From JAIBJN01 sp963775625 (GTDB lineage Bacteria > Actinomycetota > Thermoleophilia > Gaiellales > Gaiellaceae): a stretch of 64,000 nt of DNA. Below the pieces are notes generated by a model, which ran no database searches, had not been told where the DNA came from, and saw only the letters and a program-made list of their open reading frames with translations. Both the position numbers and the translations under genes were made by a program. The stretch lies in assembly GCA_963775625.1 (NCBI GenBank), contig CAVZJM010000004.1, forward strand, positions 62,001 through 126,000, in the 5' to 3' direction. Shown here piece after piece: positions 25,759 through 34,763 of the stretch. Position 1 is the stretch's first letter. Each line of letters starts with the position of its first letter.

Positions 25759-26171
25759 CGCGACGCTTGTTTCCCCTCATGCTGACCGCGCTCGCGCTCA
25801 CCTTTGCAGTGGCGGCGTGCGGAGGCGACGACGACGAGGAGGCCACCGAGGAGCCGGCGGCCACCGACACCGGCGCCCCGGCAGCCGGAGGGGGAGCCCT
25901 CACGCTCACGGCCGACCCCAGCGGAGCGCTGGCGTTCGACACGACGGAGCTCACGGCGTCGGCAGGCGAGGTCACGATCGAGCTCGTCAACGATTCCGGG
26001 ATCCCCCACAACGTAGAGGTCGAGGGAAGCGGGATCGAAGAGGTGAGCGAGACGATCACCGAGGGGAGCACCGAGCTCTCGGTGGCGCTCGACGCCGGCG
26101 CGTACGAGTTCTACTGCGCCGTCCCAGGACACCGCGAAGGCGGGATGGAGGGGACGCTCACGGTCGAGTGA
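25755..26171 (+). CDS. Cupredoxin (plastocyanin-like) lipoprotein
   Basis: The product has 138 residues. A lipoprotein leader ends AVAAC (Cys at ~22) and is followed by an acidic Ala/Thr/Gly linker. The cupredoxin domain follows with a complete type-1 copper site: His in IPHNVEVEG, then Cys, His and Met in FYCAVPGHREGGMEG. It should be anchored outside the cell and shuttle electrons. It overlaps its upstream membrane gene (ATGA) and the downstream MBL gene (GTGA), so all three are probably co-translated. Confidence 0.92.
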   Translation: MTRRLFPLMLTALALTFAVAACGGDDDEEATEEPAATDTGAPAAGGGALTLTADPSGALAFDTTELTASAGEVTIELVNDSGIPHNVEVEGSGIEEVSETITEGSTELSVALDAGAYEFYCAVPGHREGGMEGTLTVE

Positions 26172-27043
26172 CCAGTACCGTTTCCGAGGTGCAGCTCCTC
26201 GACCTCGAGCATCTCGGCCGTCGGCGCGTCATCGGCTCGTACCTGCTCGAGGGCAGCGAGCCGGCGCTCGTCGACTGCGGCCCGGCAAGCTGCCTGGAAG
26301 GTCTTCGGGCAGGGCTCAGCGGGCACGGGCTCGACGTCGGGGACCTGCGCCACCTCGTGCTGACGCACATCCACCTCGACCACGCCGGCGCGGCGGGCTC
26401 GCTCGTCCGGGAGAACCCGCAGCTGCTCGTGCACGTGAGCGAGATCGGCGCGCCGCATCTCGTCGACCCCGATCGCCTCGAGCGAAGCGCGCGCCGGCTC
26501 TACGGGGACGACTTCGACCGGCTCTGGGGCGAGCTCGAGCCCGTCCCGGAGGAGAACGTGCGGATCGTCGGCGACCGCGTGCTCGACCTGGAGTCGTTCC
26601 CGACGCCGGGGCACGCCTCCCACCACGTCTCCTTTCTCTCACCGGACGGCTCGTGCCTCACGGGCGACGCGGCCGGCGTGCGGATCCTCCCGGGCCGGTA
26701 CGTGGCGCCGGTCGCGCCGCCGCCCGACATCGACGTCGACGCCTGGGAGCAGACCATCGACGCGATCGAGGCGCGTCGGCCGGCGCGGCTCCTGCTCGGG
26801 CATTTCGGCGTCGTCGACGACCCGGCGCTCCACCTCGACGAGCTGCGCACGACCCTGCGCACGTGGGCGGACCGCGCCCGGGAAGGCTCGGAGGAGGACT
26901 TCGTCCGCGCGGCCGAGGCCGACGTCCGTGCAGCTGCCGATCGCGAGACCGCCGAGCTCTTCCAGCAGGCGGGGCCCTTCTGGCAGTCATACGCCGGGCT
27001 GCGCCGGTACTGGGACAAGAAGGCGGAGGCGACGGCCGCCTAG
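26168..27043 (+). CDS. Metallo-beta-lactamase-fold hydrolase
   Basis: The product has 291 residues with the zinc-binding motif THIHLDHAGAAG (HxHxDH), a downstream His in TPGHASHHVSF and Asp in CLTGDAAG, and a final GHFGVVDD. This is the layout of class II-glyoxalase/MBL-fold hydrolases. A helical C-terminal extension (residues ~215-290) follows. It has no signal peptide. The substrate is unknown; thioesters are common in this branch. GTG 26168 overlaps the cupredoxin stop. A dispersed repeat starts exactly at its TAG. Confidence 0.9.
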   Translation: MTSTVSEVQLLDLEHLGRRRVIGSYLLEGSEPALVDCGPASCLEGLRAGLSGHGLDVGDLRHLVLTHIHLDHAGAAGSLVRENPQLLVHVSEIGAPHLVDPDRLERSARRLYGDDFDRLWGELEPVPEENVRIVGDRVLDLESFPTPGHASHHVSFLSPDGSCLTGDAAGVRILPGRYVAPVAPPPDIDVDAWEQTIDAIEARRPARLLLGHFGVVDDPALHLDELRTTLRTWADRAREGSEEDFVRAAEADVRAAADRETAELFQQAGPFWQSYAGLRRYWDKKAEATAA

Positions 27044-27208
27044 AACTCATTGCGGGATGATGCGTCGCTGCCGGGGTGTGCTGGGCGAGTGCGAGGCAAG
27101 GACGCAGGGAGCGCTCGTATTCGAGAATACGGGCGCGACCGAGGACGCCGAATCGTGCCGGCCAGCGCGGCCCGGCGGCACCCGGCTTCATTTCGCAAGG
27201 GGTTCTAG
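27040..27208. repeat. Dispersed structured intergenic repeat, copy B
   Basis: The ~168-bp element is bounded by imperfect inverted repeats. CTAGAACTC begins at the MBL stop codon and GGGGTTCTAG ends at 27208; arms of 24 bases match at about 18 positions. The core shares GAGGCAAGGACGCAGGGAGC with copies A and C. The internal hairpin is CGTATTC-GA-GAATACG (27116-27131), where A has CGTAGCC/GGCTACG. Both sides changed together, preserving pairing. The second hairpin of A and C is not preserved here. Confidence 0.85.
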
Positions 27209-27226
27209 ATCCGCTACCGTCCCGGG

Positions 27227-28324
27227 ATGCGCCGCCCAGGGGTCTCGACGCTTCTCTTCATCCTGGCCGTCCTCGTCCTGGCCGCTCCCTCTCCGGCCTC
27301 GGCGATTCGCCTCGCCCGCGTCGCGGGCGGGTTCGACTCGCCCGTCCACGTGGCAGCCTCGCCGCGGGACGGCACGCTCCACGTCGTGGGACAGGAGGGG
27401 CAGATCTGGAGGCTCGGTCCCGGCGGCCGCTCGGTCTTCCTCGACATTCGCGATCTCGTCGCCTTCGGCGGCGAGCGCGGGCTCTTCTCGATCGCGTTCC
27501 CCTCCGACTACGCCCAGACCCGGTTCTTCTACGTCAACTACACCGAAAACGGCGGCGACGTCCGCGTCGCGCGCTTCCGCGCGAATGCGTCCTTCAGCGC
27601 CGGCAGGCGGAGCACGCGCAGGATGCTCCTCGACGTCGAACATTCGGCCCACGCCAATCACAACGGCGGGCAGGTGGCCTTCGGCCCCAACGGCCGGCTC
27701 TACGTCAGCACCGGGGACGGCGGCGGCGGCTGCGATCCCGGCGGGAACGCCCAGGACCTCTCGAGCCGAAAGGGCAAGCTCCTGAGCATCGACGCCGACG
27801 CCCTGTCGGCGGGCTGGCGCATCGACGGCTACGGCCTCCGTAACCCCTGGCGCTTCTCGTTCGACCGCTCGACCGGACGCCACTACGTCGGCGACGTGGG
27901 CCAGGGCCGCTGGGAGGAGGTCAGCAGCATCCGGGCCTCGCGGCTCGGCGGCACGCCCGAGAACTACCTCTGGGATCGCTACGAGGGCCGGGCGCGGAGC
28001 GGCTGCCCGACCGGCGGGCTTCGCGGCCCCGGCGACCGCATCTTCCCGGAGGAGGTCTACAGCCATGCCCGGGGCCAGGCCATCACCGGCGGATACGCCT
28101 ACCGCGGCGGGAGGCTGCCCTCGCGCCTGCGGGGCTGGTACTTCTACGCCGACTACTACTCCGGCCGCATCTGGCGGCTGAAGGTCAACGGGGACGGCGA
28201 GCTGGTGCGCGACGGACGGCTGGTCAGGGACACGGGTCTGAACATTGCGTCGTTCGGAGAGCGCAGGAACGGCGAGCTCCTCGTCGTCCACCGGGGCGGC
28301 GTAATCTACAGACTCGCCCGCTGA
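27227..28324 (+). CDS. Secreted PQQ-type sugar dehydrogenase (GSDH/sorbosone family)
   Basis: The product has 365 residues. A signal peptide (cleaved after about ASA, residue 26) leads into a six-bladed beta-propeller of the soluble glucose/sorbosone dehydrogenase family. Seen motifs include FDSPVHVAASPRDGTLHVVGQEGQIW, GGERGLFSIAFP, HANHNGGQVAFGPNGRLYVSTGDGG, GYGLRNPWRFSFD, YVGDVGQ..WEEV and YFYADYYSGRIW. In characterised members these bind PQQ and Ca2+ and oxidise aldoses outside the cytoplasm. No PQQ synthesis genes are in the window. It lies 18 bases after repeat copy B. Confidence 0.92.
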   Translation: MRRPGVSTLLFILAVLVLAAPSPASAIRLARVAGGFDSPVHVAASPRDGTLHVVGQEGQIWRLGPGGRSVFLDIRDLVAFGGERGLFSIAFPSDYAQTRFFYVNYTENGGDVRVARFRANASFSAGRRSTRRMLLDVEHSAHANHNGGQVAFGPNGRLYVSTGDGGGGCDPGGNAQDLSSRKGKLLSIDADALSAGWRIDGYGLRNPWRFSFDRSTGRHYVGDVGQGRWEEVSSIRASRLGGTPENYLWDRYEGRARSGCPTGGLRGPGDRIFPEEVYSHARGQAITGGYAYRGGRLPSRLRGWYFYADYYSGRIWRLKVNGDGELVRDGRLVRDTGLNIASFGERRNGELLVVHRGGVIYRLAR

Positions 28325-28327
28325 GGC

Positions 28328-29053
28328 TTGCGCTACCTGTTCGTCGACTGCCGCTGGGAGCTCGGGAGCCCCGGCCGCGGCCGTGAGCTCTATCTCGAAG
28401 GCCACGTTCCCGGTGCCTCCTTCCTCGACGTGGAGGGCGATCTGTCGGCGCCGCCGGCGAGCCCCGGCGGGCGCCATCCCCTTCCCACCGCGGACGATTT
28501 CGCCCGCGCGGCGGGCGGCGCCGGGGTCGGCCCCGGAGTCTTCGTCGTCGCCTACGACCAGGGGATGAACGGCGGCGCAGCGCGGCTCTGGTGGCTCCTG
28601 CGCCACTTCGGCCACGATGACGTCGCCGTGCTCGACGGGGGCATGGGCGCCTGGCTGGGGCCGCTCTCGAGCGGGGAGGAGGAGGTCGAGCCGGCCGTCT
28701 TCGTGCCCCGGCTGCGCACGGACGACTTGATCGGGGCCGAGGAGCTCGCGGCGCGGCTCGGCGAGCCCGGTCTCACCGTCGTCGACGCGCGGCTCCCGGA
28801 GCGCTACCGCGGGGAGGTCGAGCCGATCGACCCGGTCGCCGGGCGCATCCCCGGCGCGCGCAACGCGCCCTATCCCGGCGAGCTCCCGCCCGATCTCGTC
28901 GAGGCGGAGGAGCTGGTCGCCTACTGCGGCTCCGGGATCACGGCGGCGGTCGTCCTCCTGCGGCTCTCGCAGGCCGGACGCGACGACGCGAAGCTCTACC
29001 CCGGCTCGTGGAGCGACTGGTGCGGCCGGGGGCTTCCGGCCGAGACCGGCTAG
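28328..29053 (+). CDS. Two-domain rhodanese-like sulfurtransferase
   Basis: The product has 241 residues with tandem rhodanese domains. The first has CRWELG..GRELYLEGHVPGASFLDVEGDL. The second, catalytic one has VVDARLPERYRGEVEPIDPVAGRIPGARNAPY and an active-site loop CGSGITAAV. It matches thiosulfate/3-mercaptopyruvate sulfurtransferases but is shorter than the usual ~280 residues. It starts with TTG at 28328, four bases after the upstream stop. A scrap of a second rhodanese gene lies at 29537-29620. Its TAG falls within the left arm of repeat copy C. Confidence 0.92.
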   Translation: MRYLFVDCRWELGSPGRGRELYLEGHVPGASFLDVEGDLSAPPASPGGRHPLPTADDFARAAGGAGVGPGVFVVAYDQGMNGGAARLWWLLRHFGHDDVAVLDGGMGAWLGPLSSGEEEVEPAVFVPRLRTDDLIGAEELAARLGEPGLTVVDARLPERYRGEVEPIDPVAGRIPGARNAPYPGELPPDLVEAEELVAYCGSGITAAVVLLRLSQAGRDDAKLYPGSWSDWCGRGLPAETG

Positions 29054-29219
29054 AAGGGGTTGGCGGAATAGTGCTCGTCGCCGGGGTGCGATGGTCGTTC
29101 CTAGGCAAGGACGCAGGGAGCGCTCCTAGCCAAGGCTACGGGCGCGACTGAGGACGCAGTCCTCGGGGCGAGCAGCGCGGCCCGGCGGCACAGCGACTAT
29201 TTCGTCAAACCCTTCTAGG
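29051..29219. repeat. Dispersed structured intergenic repeat, copy C
   Basis: This is a ~169-bp element in the same orientation as copy B. The left arm is TAGAAGGGGTTGGCGGAATAG and the right arm is the complement of AGAAGGGTTTGACGAAATAG. The core is nearly identical to the reverse complement of copy A, including GGTGCGATGGTCGTTCC and GAGGAC-GCA-GTCCTC. The internal hairpin TAGCC-AA-GGCTA is at 29127-29138. It begins at the rhodanese stop codon. All three copies start at or end against stop codons. Confidence 0.88.
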
Positions 29220-29242
29220 TTCTCGGCCCGGACGGTGGCCGG

Positions 29243-29520
29243 TCAGGCCAGGTCGATCTCGACGACCCCGTCGAACGCCGCCCCTGCGCGGTAGCGCTCG
29301 TAGACGAGCGCGGCGACGGCGAGGTCCTGGACCGCGAGGCCGGTCGAGTCGAAGACCGTGGTCTCCTCGCTCCGCGTCCGCCCCGCCGCTTCGCCCGCGA
29401 GGATTCGGCCGAGTTCGACGACGTCGTCCCGCCCGAGCGTCCCCGCCTCGACCGCGCGCGAGATGTCGCCGTTGTGGCTCGCCTGCTCCCACTCGTCCAC
29501 GACGACCATGTCGACGGCGC
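29243..29520 (-). pseudogene. C-terminal fragment of an ornithine cyclodeaminase-family gene (copy 1)
   Basis: On the minus strand, about 90 codons read VVVDEWEQASHNGDISRAV ... VFDSTGLAVQDLAVAALVYER ... GVVEIDLA. This is the C-terminal third of ornithine cyclodeaminase/mu-crystallin proteins. The frame upstream of about 29520 loses all similarity and abuts a rhodanese scrap on the other strand. The NAD-binding domain is missing. It is closely similar to the fragment at 30380-30660 and less so to the intact gene at 35290. It cannot encode an enzyme. Confidence 0.85.
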
Positions 29521-29536
29521 CGTCGAAGGGAGTCAG

Positions 29537-29620
29537 GAGGTGGTCGCCTACTGCCGCTCCGGGATCACAGCGGCCGTCGTCCTCCTCCGGCTCGCCGCCC
29601 AGGTGGGCGAGAGGGTGGCC
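29537..29620 (+). pseudogene. Rhodanese gene scrap
   Basis: About 25 codons read EVVAYCRSGITAAVVLLRLAAQ. This copies the active-site loop and following helix of the intact rhodanese at 28328-29053 (ELVAYCGSGITAAVVLLRLSQA). There are no upstream or downstream rhodanese sequences. It is juxtaposed within about 20 bases to the ornithine cyclodeaminase tail on the opposite strand, marking a recombination junction. Confidence 0.75.
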
Positions 29621-29653
29621 GGGCCTGTGTTCGCTCTCTCGCACGGTCTGCCG

Positions 29654-30136
29654 TCACGCAAGCGCGGCGCAGACGTCCGTCGTTGTCGCACCTGTGTGAG
29701 TGAATGACCTGTTGCCTTCGGCGTCGAACCGAAGGATGGCGAGTCCTTTCGTGAGGATCATGAATCCGGGTTTGCCCGGCTCCAGCTCTCCGTGAGAAAG
29801 AAGAAGAACCAGGTACCTCTTGCCCTCGCTCGAACTCCCTTCCGGACTCACCGTCTGGACTACCGGGCCGCAGATGTTGGCGTCAAGCGACTTCGACGGC
29901 TCGTCGAATTGGTCAGCCTCACCTTCAGCGTTCCGTTGATGAGCTGTCGGCCGTCGCTGAACGTATTGATGTACGAATTGTTCGCGAGGATGTCGGCCCC
30001 CACCGCGAACGGCAGACTCCCTCGATGACGGCGTCATCTGCTGGCAGGAACTCACGCGTCGGTTTGTCGGCCGAGACCACCGGGACGACCGCCAGCACGG
30101 TCGACGCGGTCTGAGAATCAGGATCAGCCTCTTCAT
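29654..30136 (-). pseudogene. Secreted protein gene broken by several frameshifts
   Basis: The minus strand starts ATGAAGAGGCTGATCCTG (MKRLILIL). Sense then passes through successive frames. The first is STVLAVVPVVSADKPTREF, a signal-peptide end, then LPADDAVIEGVC. The next is FAVGADILANNSYINTFSDG with RQLINGTLKVRLTN. The last is SLDANICGPVVQTVSPEG and onward to TTDVCAALA. At least three indels are needed. The joined product would be a ~150-residue exported protein with several cysteines and no recognised family. GC content is visibly lower than its neighbours, suggesting acquisition and then decay. Confidence 0.75.
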
Positions 30137-30379
30137 ACGGATCTCCTCGCGTGGCGTTGTGTAGCCGCAATCTCAACAGTCACGAAACTGGCGGCCCGCG
30201 AACTTGGCATCTGTCGCGCCGTCGCGCGAAGTCTTGTTGCCCGGCCGAATGGCGCGAAACGCCGCGAACTGAAGGATCTCGCGCACGCTGTGTTTGTTGC
30301 GCGAGTCTCTTACTCTCGAACCGTGCTGTCAAGGAGACCCTGTCTACTTGGGCTGGCGGGGTGACAGGGCTGCCGCGGG

Positions 30380-30660
30380 TCAATGCAAGTCGATCTCGAC
30401 GACCTCGGCGAAGGCGGCTCCGTAGCCGCTCGCGCCAGCGCTCGTAGACGAGCGCGGCGACAGCGAGGTCCTGGACGGCGAGACCCGTCGAGTCGAACAC
30501 CGTGATCTCTTCGTCCGCACGTCGGCCACCCGCCTCGCCGAGGAGGATGCGACCGAGCTCCGTCACGTCCTCGCGCTCGAGCGCGCCCGCCTCGACCGCG
30601 CGCGCGATGTCGCCGTTGTGGCTCGCCTGCTCGAAGTCGAGCACGAGCGCGACGGCCTGG
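30380..30660 (-). pseudogene. C-terminal fragment of an ornithine cyclodeaminase-family gene (copy 2), frameshifted
   Basis: The minus strand reads ALVLDFEQASHNGDIARAV ... EDVTELGRILLGEAGGR ... ITVFDSTGLAVQDLAVAALVYERW. A frameshift near 30430 then leads into GAAFAEVVEIDLH and a TGA at 30380-30382. It lacks the N-terminal two thirds. The sequence is nearly the same as copy 1 at 29243-29520, so the two derive from a recent duplication or a common mobile source. It is non-functional. Confidence 0.82.
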
Positions 30661-30950
30661 ACGTCCGGCGGGTCGAGGCTCCGCGCGCGGTTGCGCGAGT
30701 TGAAGCGCTCAAGCTCGGGCGCGCTGTGCGTCGTCGAGGGGAGCCCGGGAAGCTCGGAGACGCCGTCACGGCGCCGTCACCTGCCGGGAGGACGGCCTGG
30801 AGCCGTCGGAGGCGATCACGTTCCCACGATCGAACTCTAGGTCGCTCATGACCACGTGGAAGAGCACGCGCGTCAACCTGGTCGGATCGAGGCCGGGACA
30901 CGCAGCGTCCCTTCGATCCTCCGCGCGGCCGTCGAGGCCGGACCAACACG
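30661..30950. other. Gap without a recognisable gene
   Basis: These 290 bases join the ornithine cyclodeaminase remnant to the broken regulator. On the minus strand a short readable stretch (SELPGLPSTTHSAPELERFN) runs into the fragment, but it matches no family I can name. No promoter, RNA or repeat is evident. It is probably further gene debris. The 243 bases at 30137-30379 are similarly empty. Confidence 0.5.
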
Positions 30951-33900
30951 CTAGTCCTCGGATGATGAGCCTGCCGACGACCGGAGCTCTTCGAGCTGCG
31001 CGCGGGCCTGCCCGGCCCTGACGACGTTGCCCTTCCGGTCGCTCACCTCCGCGGCAGCCTCGAGGGCCTCGATGGCTTCCTCGCGCCGGTCCGCGAGTAA
31101 GAGAACCTCGGCCAGCGCCATCTGCGCCTGCCCGAGAATCAATAGGTCATCGGTCTTCTCCACAAGGGCCACGGCCTCACTCGCCGTTTGCCCCGCTCGC
31201 TCGCGCATGCCCTCAACCGCGAGGAGCTTCGCCCTGACTGCGCGGCCGATGACCTGAGAGGCGATGTCCTCCGGCGAGGCGTCTTCGAGGCAGACACGAA
31301 CGAAGTACTCCGCCTCCTCGAGGCGTCCCTGGCGGTAGAGCGCTTCGGCGAGGCAGCCGGCCACCGTCGAGCGGTACGCCTTCTCTCCCATCTGCTCCAA
31401 CGTCTCGTACGCCCAGCGAAGCTCACTCTCGCTTCCTCGGCTTCGCCCGCGAGAAGGTAGACGTCGTAAGCGGCTATCGTCGCAAGAGCGATCCAAAGCG
31501 TGAGCCCGAGTTCCCGGTAGATCGTTTTGCTCCGCTCGTAGAGCGCGCGGCCTTCTGCGAAGTGGCCCTGCATGGCGTGCAGCACGGCGAGGGTTATGAG
31601 TCCGGCCGCTTCGGCCACCCGGCCGCCCGACGGCGCGAGCTCCCCGATACGGGCGATCGCCTCCGGAGCCGGCGTGGGACCGAAGTAGAGCGCGCTGTTC
31701 AGCCTGACTATGAGATCGCGCTCCGCTTGCTTGTCCCCTGACCGGCGCGCGGGGGCGAGTCCCTTCTCGTACGCCTGCGCGGCAGCGTCATAGCGACAGG
31801 CGTCAAAATCCACTTGGGCCAGAACAGCCAGGTCCGGGCGAGGCCAGGGTCGTCTCCGAGCTCCTCGAAGACGGCGAGCGCCTGGTGTGCCGCTCGCCGG
31901 ACCTCGTCGGCTTTCCAGCGCTCGGGCTCGAGCTGACCCTGAGCCAGACGAGTTGGATGGTCGCGAGCCACTGGCTGCGCCTGTCTCCTCTCGCCACGGC
32001 CGCCTGCATCGTCTCGAGCCACAGCGCCTCCGCCTCCTTGAGCTCGCCCGTGGAGTAGAGCGCTTCCGCGAGCGCGACCTCGAGAGCCGGCAGCCGCGGG
32101 TCCCCTGGGGAGAGGAGAGCGCGGGCGCGTCCGAGGAGGTTGGCGGCCGCCCGATCATCGCCGCGCGCGGCTGCGCGGCGGCCAGCGGCCAGGAGCAGGT
32201 CGCTCGCCCGGTCGGCGAGCGTCGCAGCCCGGGCGCCCGCCGATCCCAGCTCGGCGAGGCGGAGCGACGCCTGCTCGAAGTGGTAGCCGACGAGCTCCTC
32301 GAGCTCGCCGATCCCGCCTGCGTCCGTCGCGATCAGCCACTCGGCGAAGCGCTCGTGCAACTCGGCTCGCAGTTCCTTCGGCACGCTGCGGTAGGCGGCC
32401 TGCTGGATCAGGACGTGGCCGAAGCGGAAGAGCTCGCGCCCCTCCCGAGCGCCCACGGGCCGGAGAAGCTGCTTGCGGACGAGGGCCGTGAGATGCCGCG
32501 AGGCCGCCGGCCGGGCTGGCTCCGGAAGAAGCTCGGCGACGGCCTCCGGCCAGAATTCCTTCCCGACGATCGATGCTCCCTCGAGCACCGCTCGCTCCCC
32601 GGGGCCGAGGCGGTCGAGCCGCGCGGCGAGGAGCGCCTCGATCGTCGGCGGAATGGGCAGCTCACGGCCGAGCTCCTCCCTCTCCGCGACCATGGAAAGC
32701 AGTTGCTCCAGGAAGAGGGGGTTTCCCTCAGCCGCCTCGATGATCCGAGCGCGCGCGTCCGTGCGGAGAGTGGTGAGCCGCCGAGAAGCTCGTCGACGAG
32801 CGCCTCGCTCTCCTCAGGCGCCAGCGGCTCGAGGAGGAGCGAGGCCGCGTTGGGCGTGCCTCCCGCCCAGCGCGCTCGCTCCTCGAGAAGCTCGGGGCGC
32901 GCGAGGCAGAGGAGGAGCACGGGGGCGTCCCGCGTCCACTCGGCCAGGTACTCGACGAGGTCGAGAAATGCGGGCTCGGCCCAGTGGAGATCCTCGAGCA
33001 CGATGAGGAGCGGACGCCTCTGCGCCAGCGTCTCCAGAAGCCGGCGCACGGCCCAGGAGATCTCCTCCTCGCTCGTCCCGCCCGTCTCGGCGAGGCCGAG
33101 CGCGGCAGCGAGGTGGTCGGCGACGGGCACGGCGTCGTCCGCCCCGGTGAGCAGCTCCAGCACGCTCTCACGGGTCACGTCGCCGGCCGCCTCCTGCACG
33201 AGCTCCCTGAGCGGCCAGTAGGTGATCCCCTCGCCGTAGGAGAGGCAGCGCCCCGTGAGCACGGCGGTCTCGTCGCCGACGAGCGACGCGAGCTCGCGGG
33301 CCAGGCGCGACTTCCCGACCCCCGCGACGCCGAGCACTGTGGCGATGTGCACGGTGCGCGTGTGGACGGCCCGTGTGAGCAGGTCGCGGAGCTGGGCGAG
33401 CTCGTCGTCTCTCCCGACGAGCGGCACGTCGAGCCGCCGACCGCGCGGTGGCGCTCCTGGCAAGAGCTCGCCCAGGTGCCAGCCGGAGTCCACGGGCTCG
33501 ACGCGCACGCCCTCGCCGAGCAGCGTCCGCGTCGCCTCGCCGAGGAGGATCTCGCTCGCGTCGGCCGCGTCGCGCAGGCGGGCCGCGCTCTCGACGACCT
33601 CGGTGGCGAGAAGCTCCACTCCCGCCTGGCCGCCTGCGACGACGACCTGTCCGGTCTCGATCCCCGCTCGCAGAGGGAGCTCTTGCCCGCGAAGCTCGAG
33701 GGCGGTGCGCACGGCGCGGAGAGCGTCGTCCTCGTGCAGCGTGGGAATCCCGAAGACGGCGACGAGGCTCTCGCCATGCTCGCCGCCCGCCACCGTGCCG
33801 CCGTGGCGGGCGACCGCCTGCGAGACTGCCGTCGCCAGCTTTCGCTGCAGAGGGCGGAGAGCCTCGGGGTCGAGGCTGCCGGCCGGGTGCGCGACGCCGA

Positions 33901-34732
33901 AGGCGGCGATGGTCACCGTCTTCCGCACCTCGCGCGGTGGCTCCTCCGGGAGCCTGGCGGGAGGCATTGCTAGCGGTGTTGGCTCCGCCAACGCCTCGAG
34001 TTCAGGCTCCTGGCGGAGGATGGCGCTCTCGAGACGCTGGAGGGAGGGGCTCGGCTCGATCCCGAGCTCCTCGACAAGGAGCTTCCTCGTCTCCTGGTAG
34101 GCGGCGAGCGCGTCGGCCTGGCGCCCGGCTCGGTAGAGAGCGAGCATGAGCTGACCGCGCGGGCGCTCGCGGTACGGGTGCTTCGCGACCAGGGCTTCGA
34201 GCTCGCCGACGAGCTCGGGCCCGTGCCCGAGGGCGAGCTCGGCATCGATCCGCTCCTCGACCGTAGCCAGACGCAGCTCCTCGAGCCGCGCGATCTCGCC
34301 CTGGGCAAACGGCTCGTAGGTGAAGTCGGCGAGCGCGGAGCCGCGCCAGAGCGCGAGCGCGTCCCGAAGGGCCGCTGCCGCACGTGCGTGCTCTCCGGCG
34401 GCCCTCAGCTCCCGTCCTTCCTCCGCGAGGCTCTCGAAGCGATCCAGGTCGAGCTCGACCGGACCCAGCTCCAGGAGGTAGCCGGGCCCATGCGTCCGGA
34501 TTCGCTCGGCCCCGAGCGCCTTGCGTAGGCGAGAGACGTAGACCTGGAGCGCTTTCCTCGCCGTCGCGGGCGGGCTCTCTCCCCAGAGCTCGTCCACCAG
34601 GCGCTCGCTGGCAAGAACCTCGTTTGCGTGCAGCAGCAGGAACGCGAGTGCGGCCCGCTGCTTGCCGGCGCCGAGGGGGACTCGTCGACCGCTATCCCGA
34701 ACCTCGAGCGCCCCGAGAATCCGGAACTCCAT
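30951..34732 (-). pseudogene. SARP/BTAD-type transcriptional regulator with cyclase-like, AAA ATPase and TPR domains, broken by four frameshifts
   Basis: The first frame (34732 down to ~32770) encodes an OmpR-like winged helix (MEFRILGALEVRDSGRRVPLGAGKQRAALA) and a BTAD domain. A class III cyclase-like domain follows (VRKTVTIAAFGVAH ... GGTVAGGEHGESLVAVFG), lacking obvious catalytic acids. The ATPase comes next, with Walker A GVAGVGKS and Walker B LLIVLEDLHWAE. Sense then changes frame at about 32770, 31940, 31835 and 31440 while TPR-like helices continue to the stop at 30951. Intact, it would be a ~1,260-residue STAND-type activator. Start ATG 34732 has GGAG upstream. Decay or clustered indels cannot be told apart from sequence alone. 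Confidence 0.8.
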
Positions 34733-34763
34733 CCTGTCTCCGCGAGACACGGTAACACGCGAG

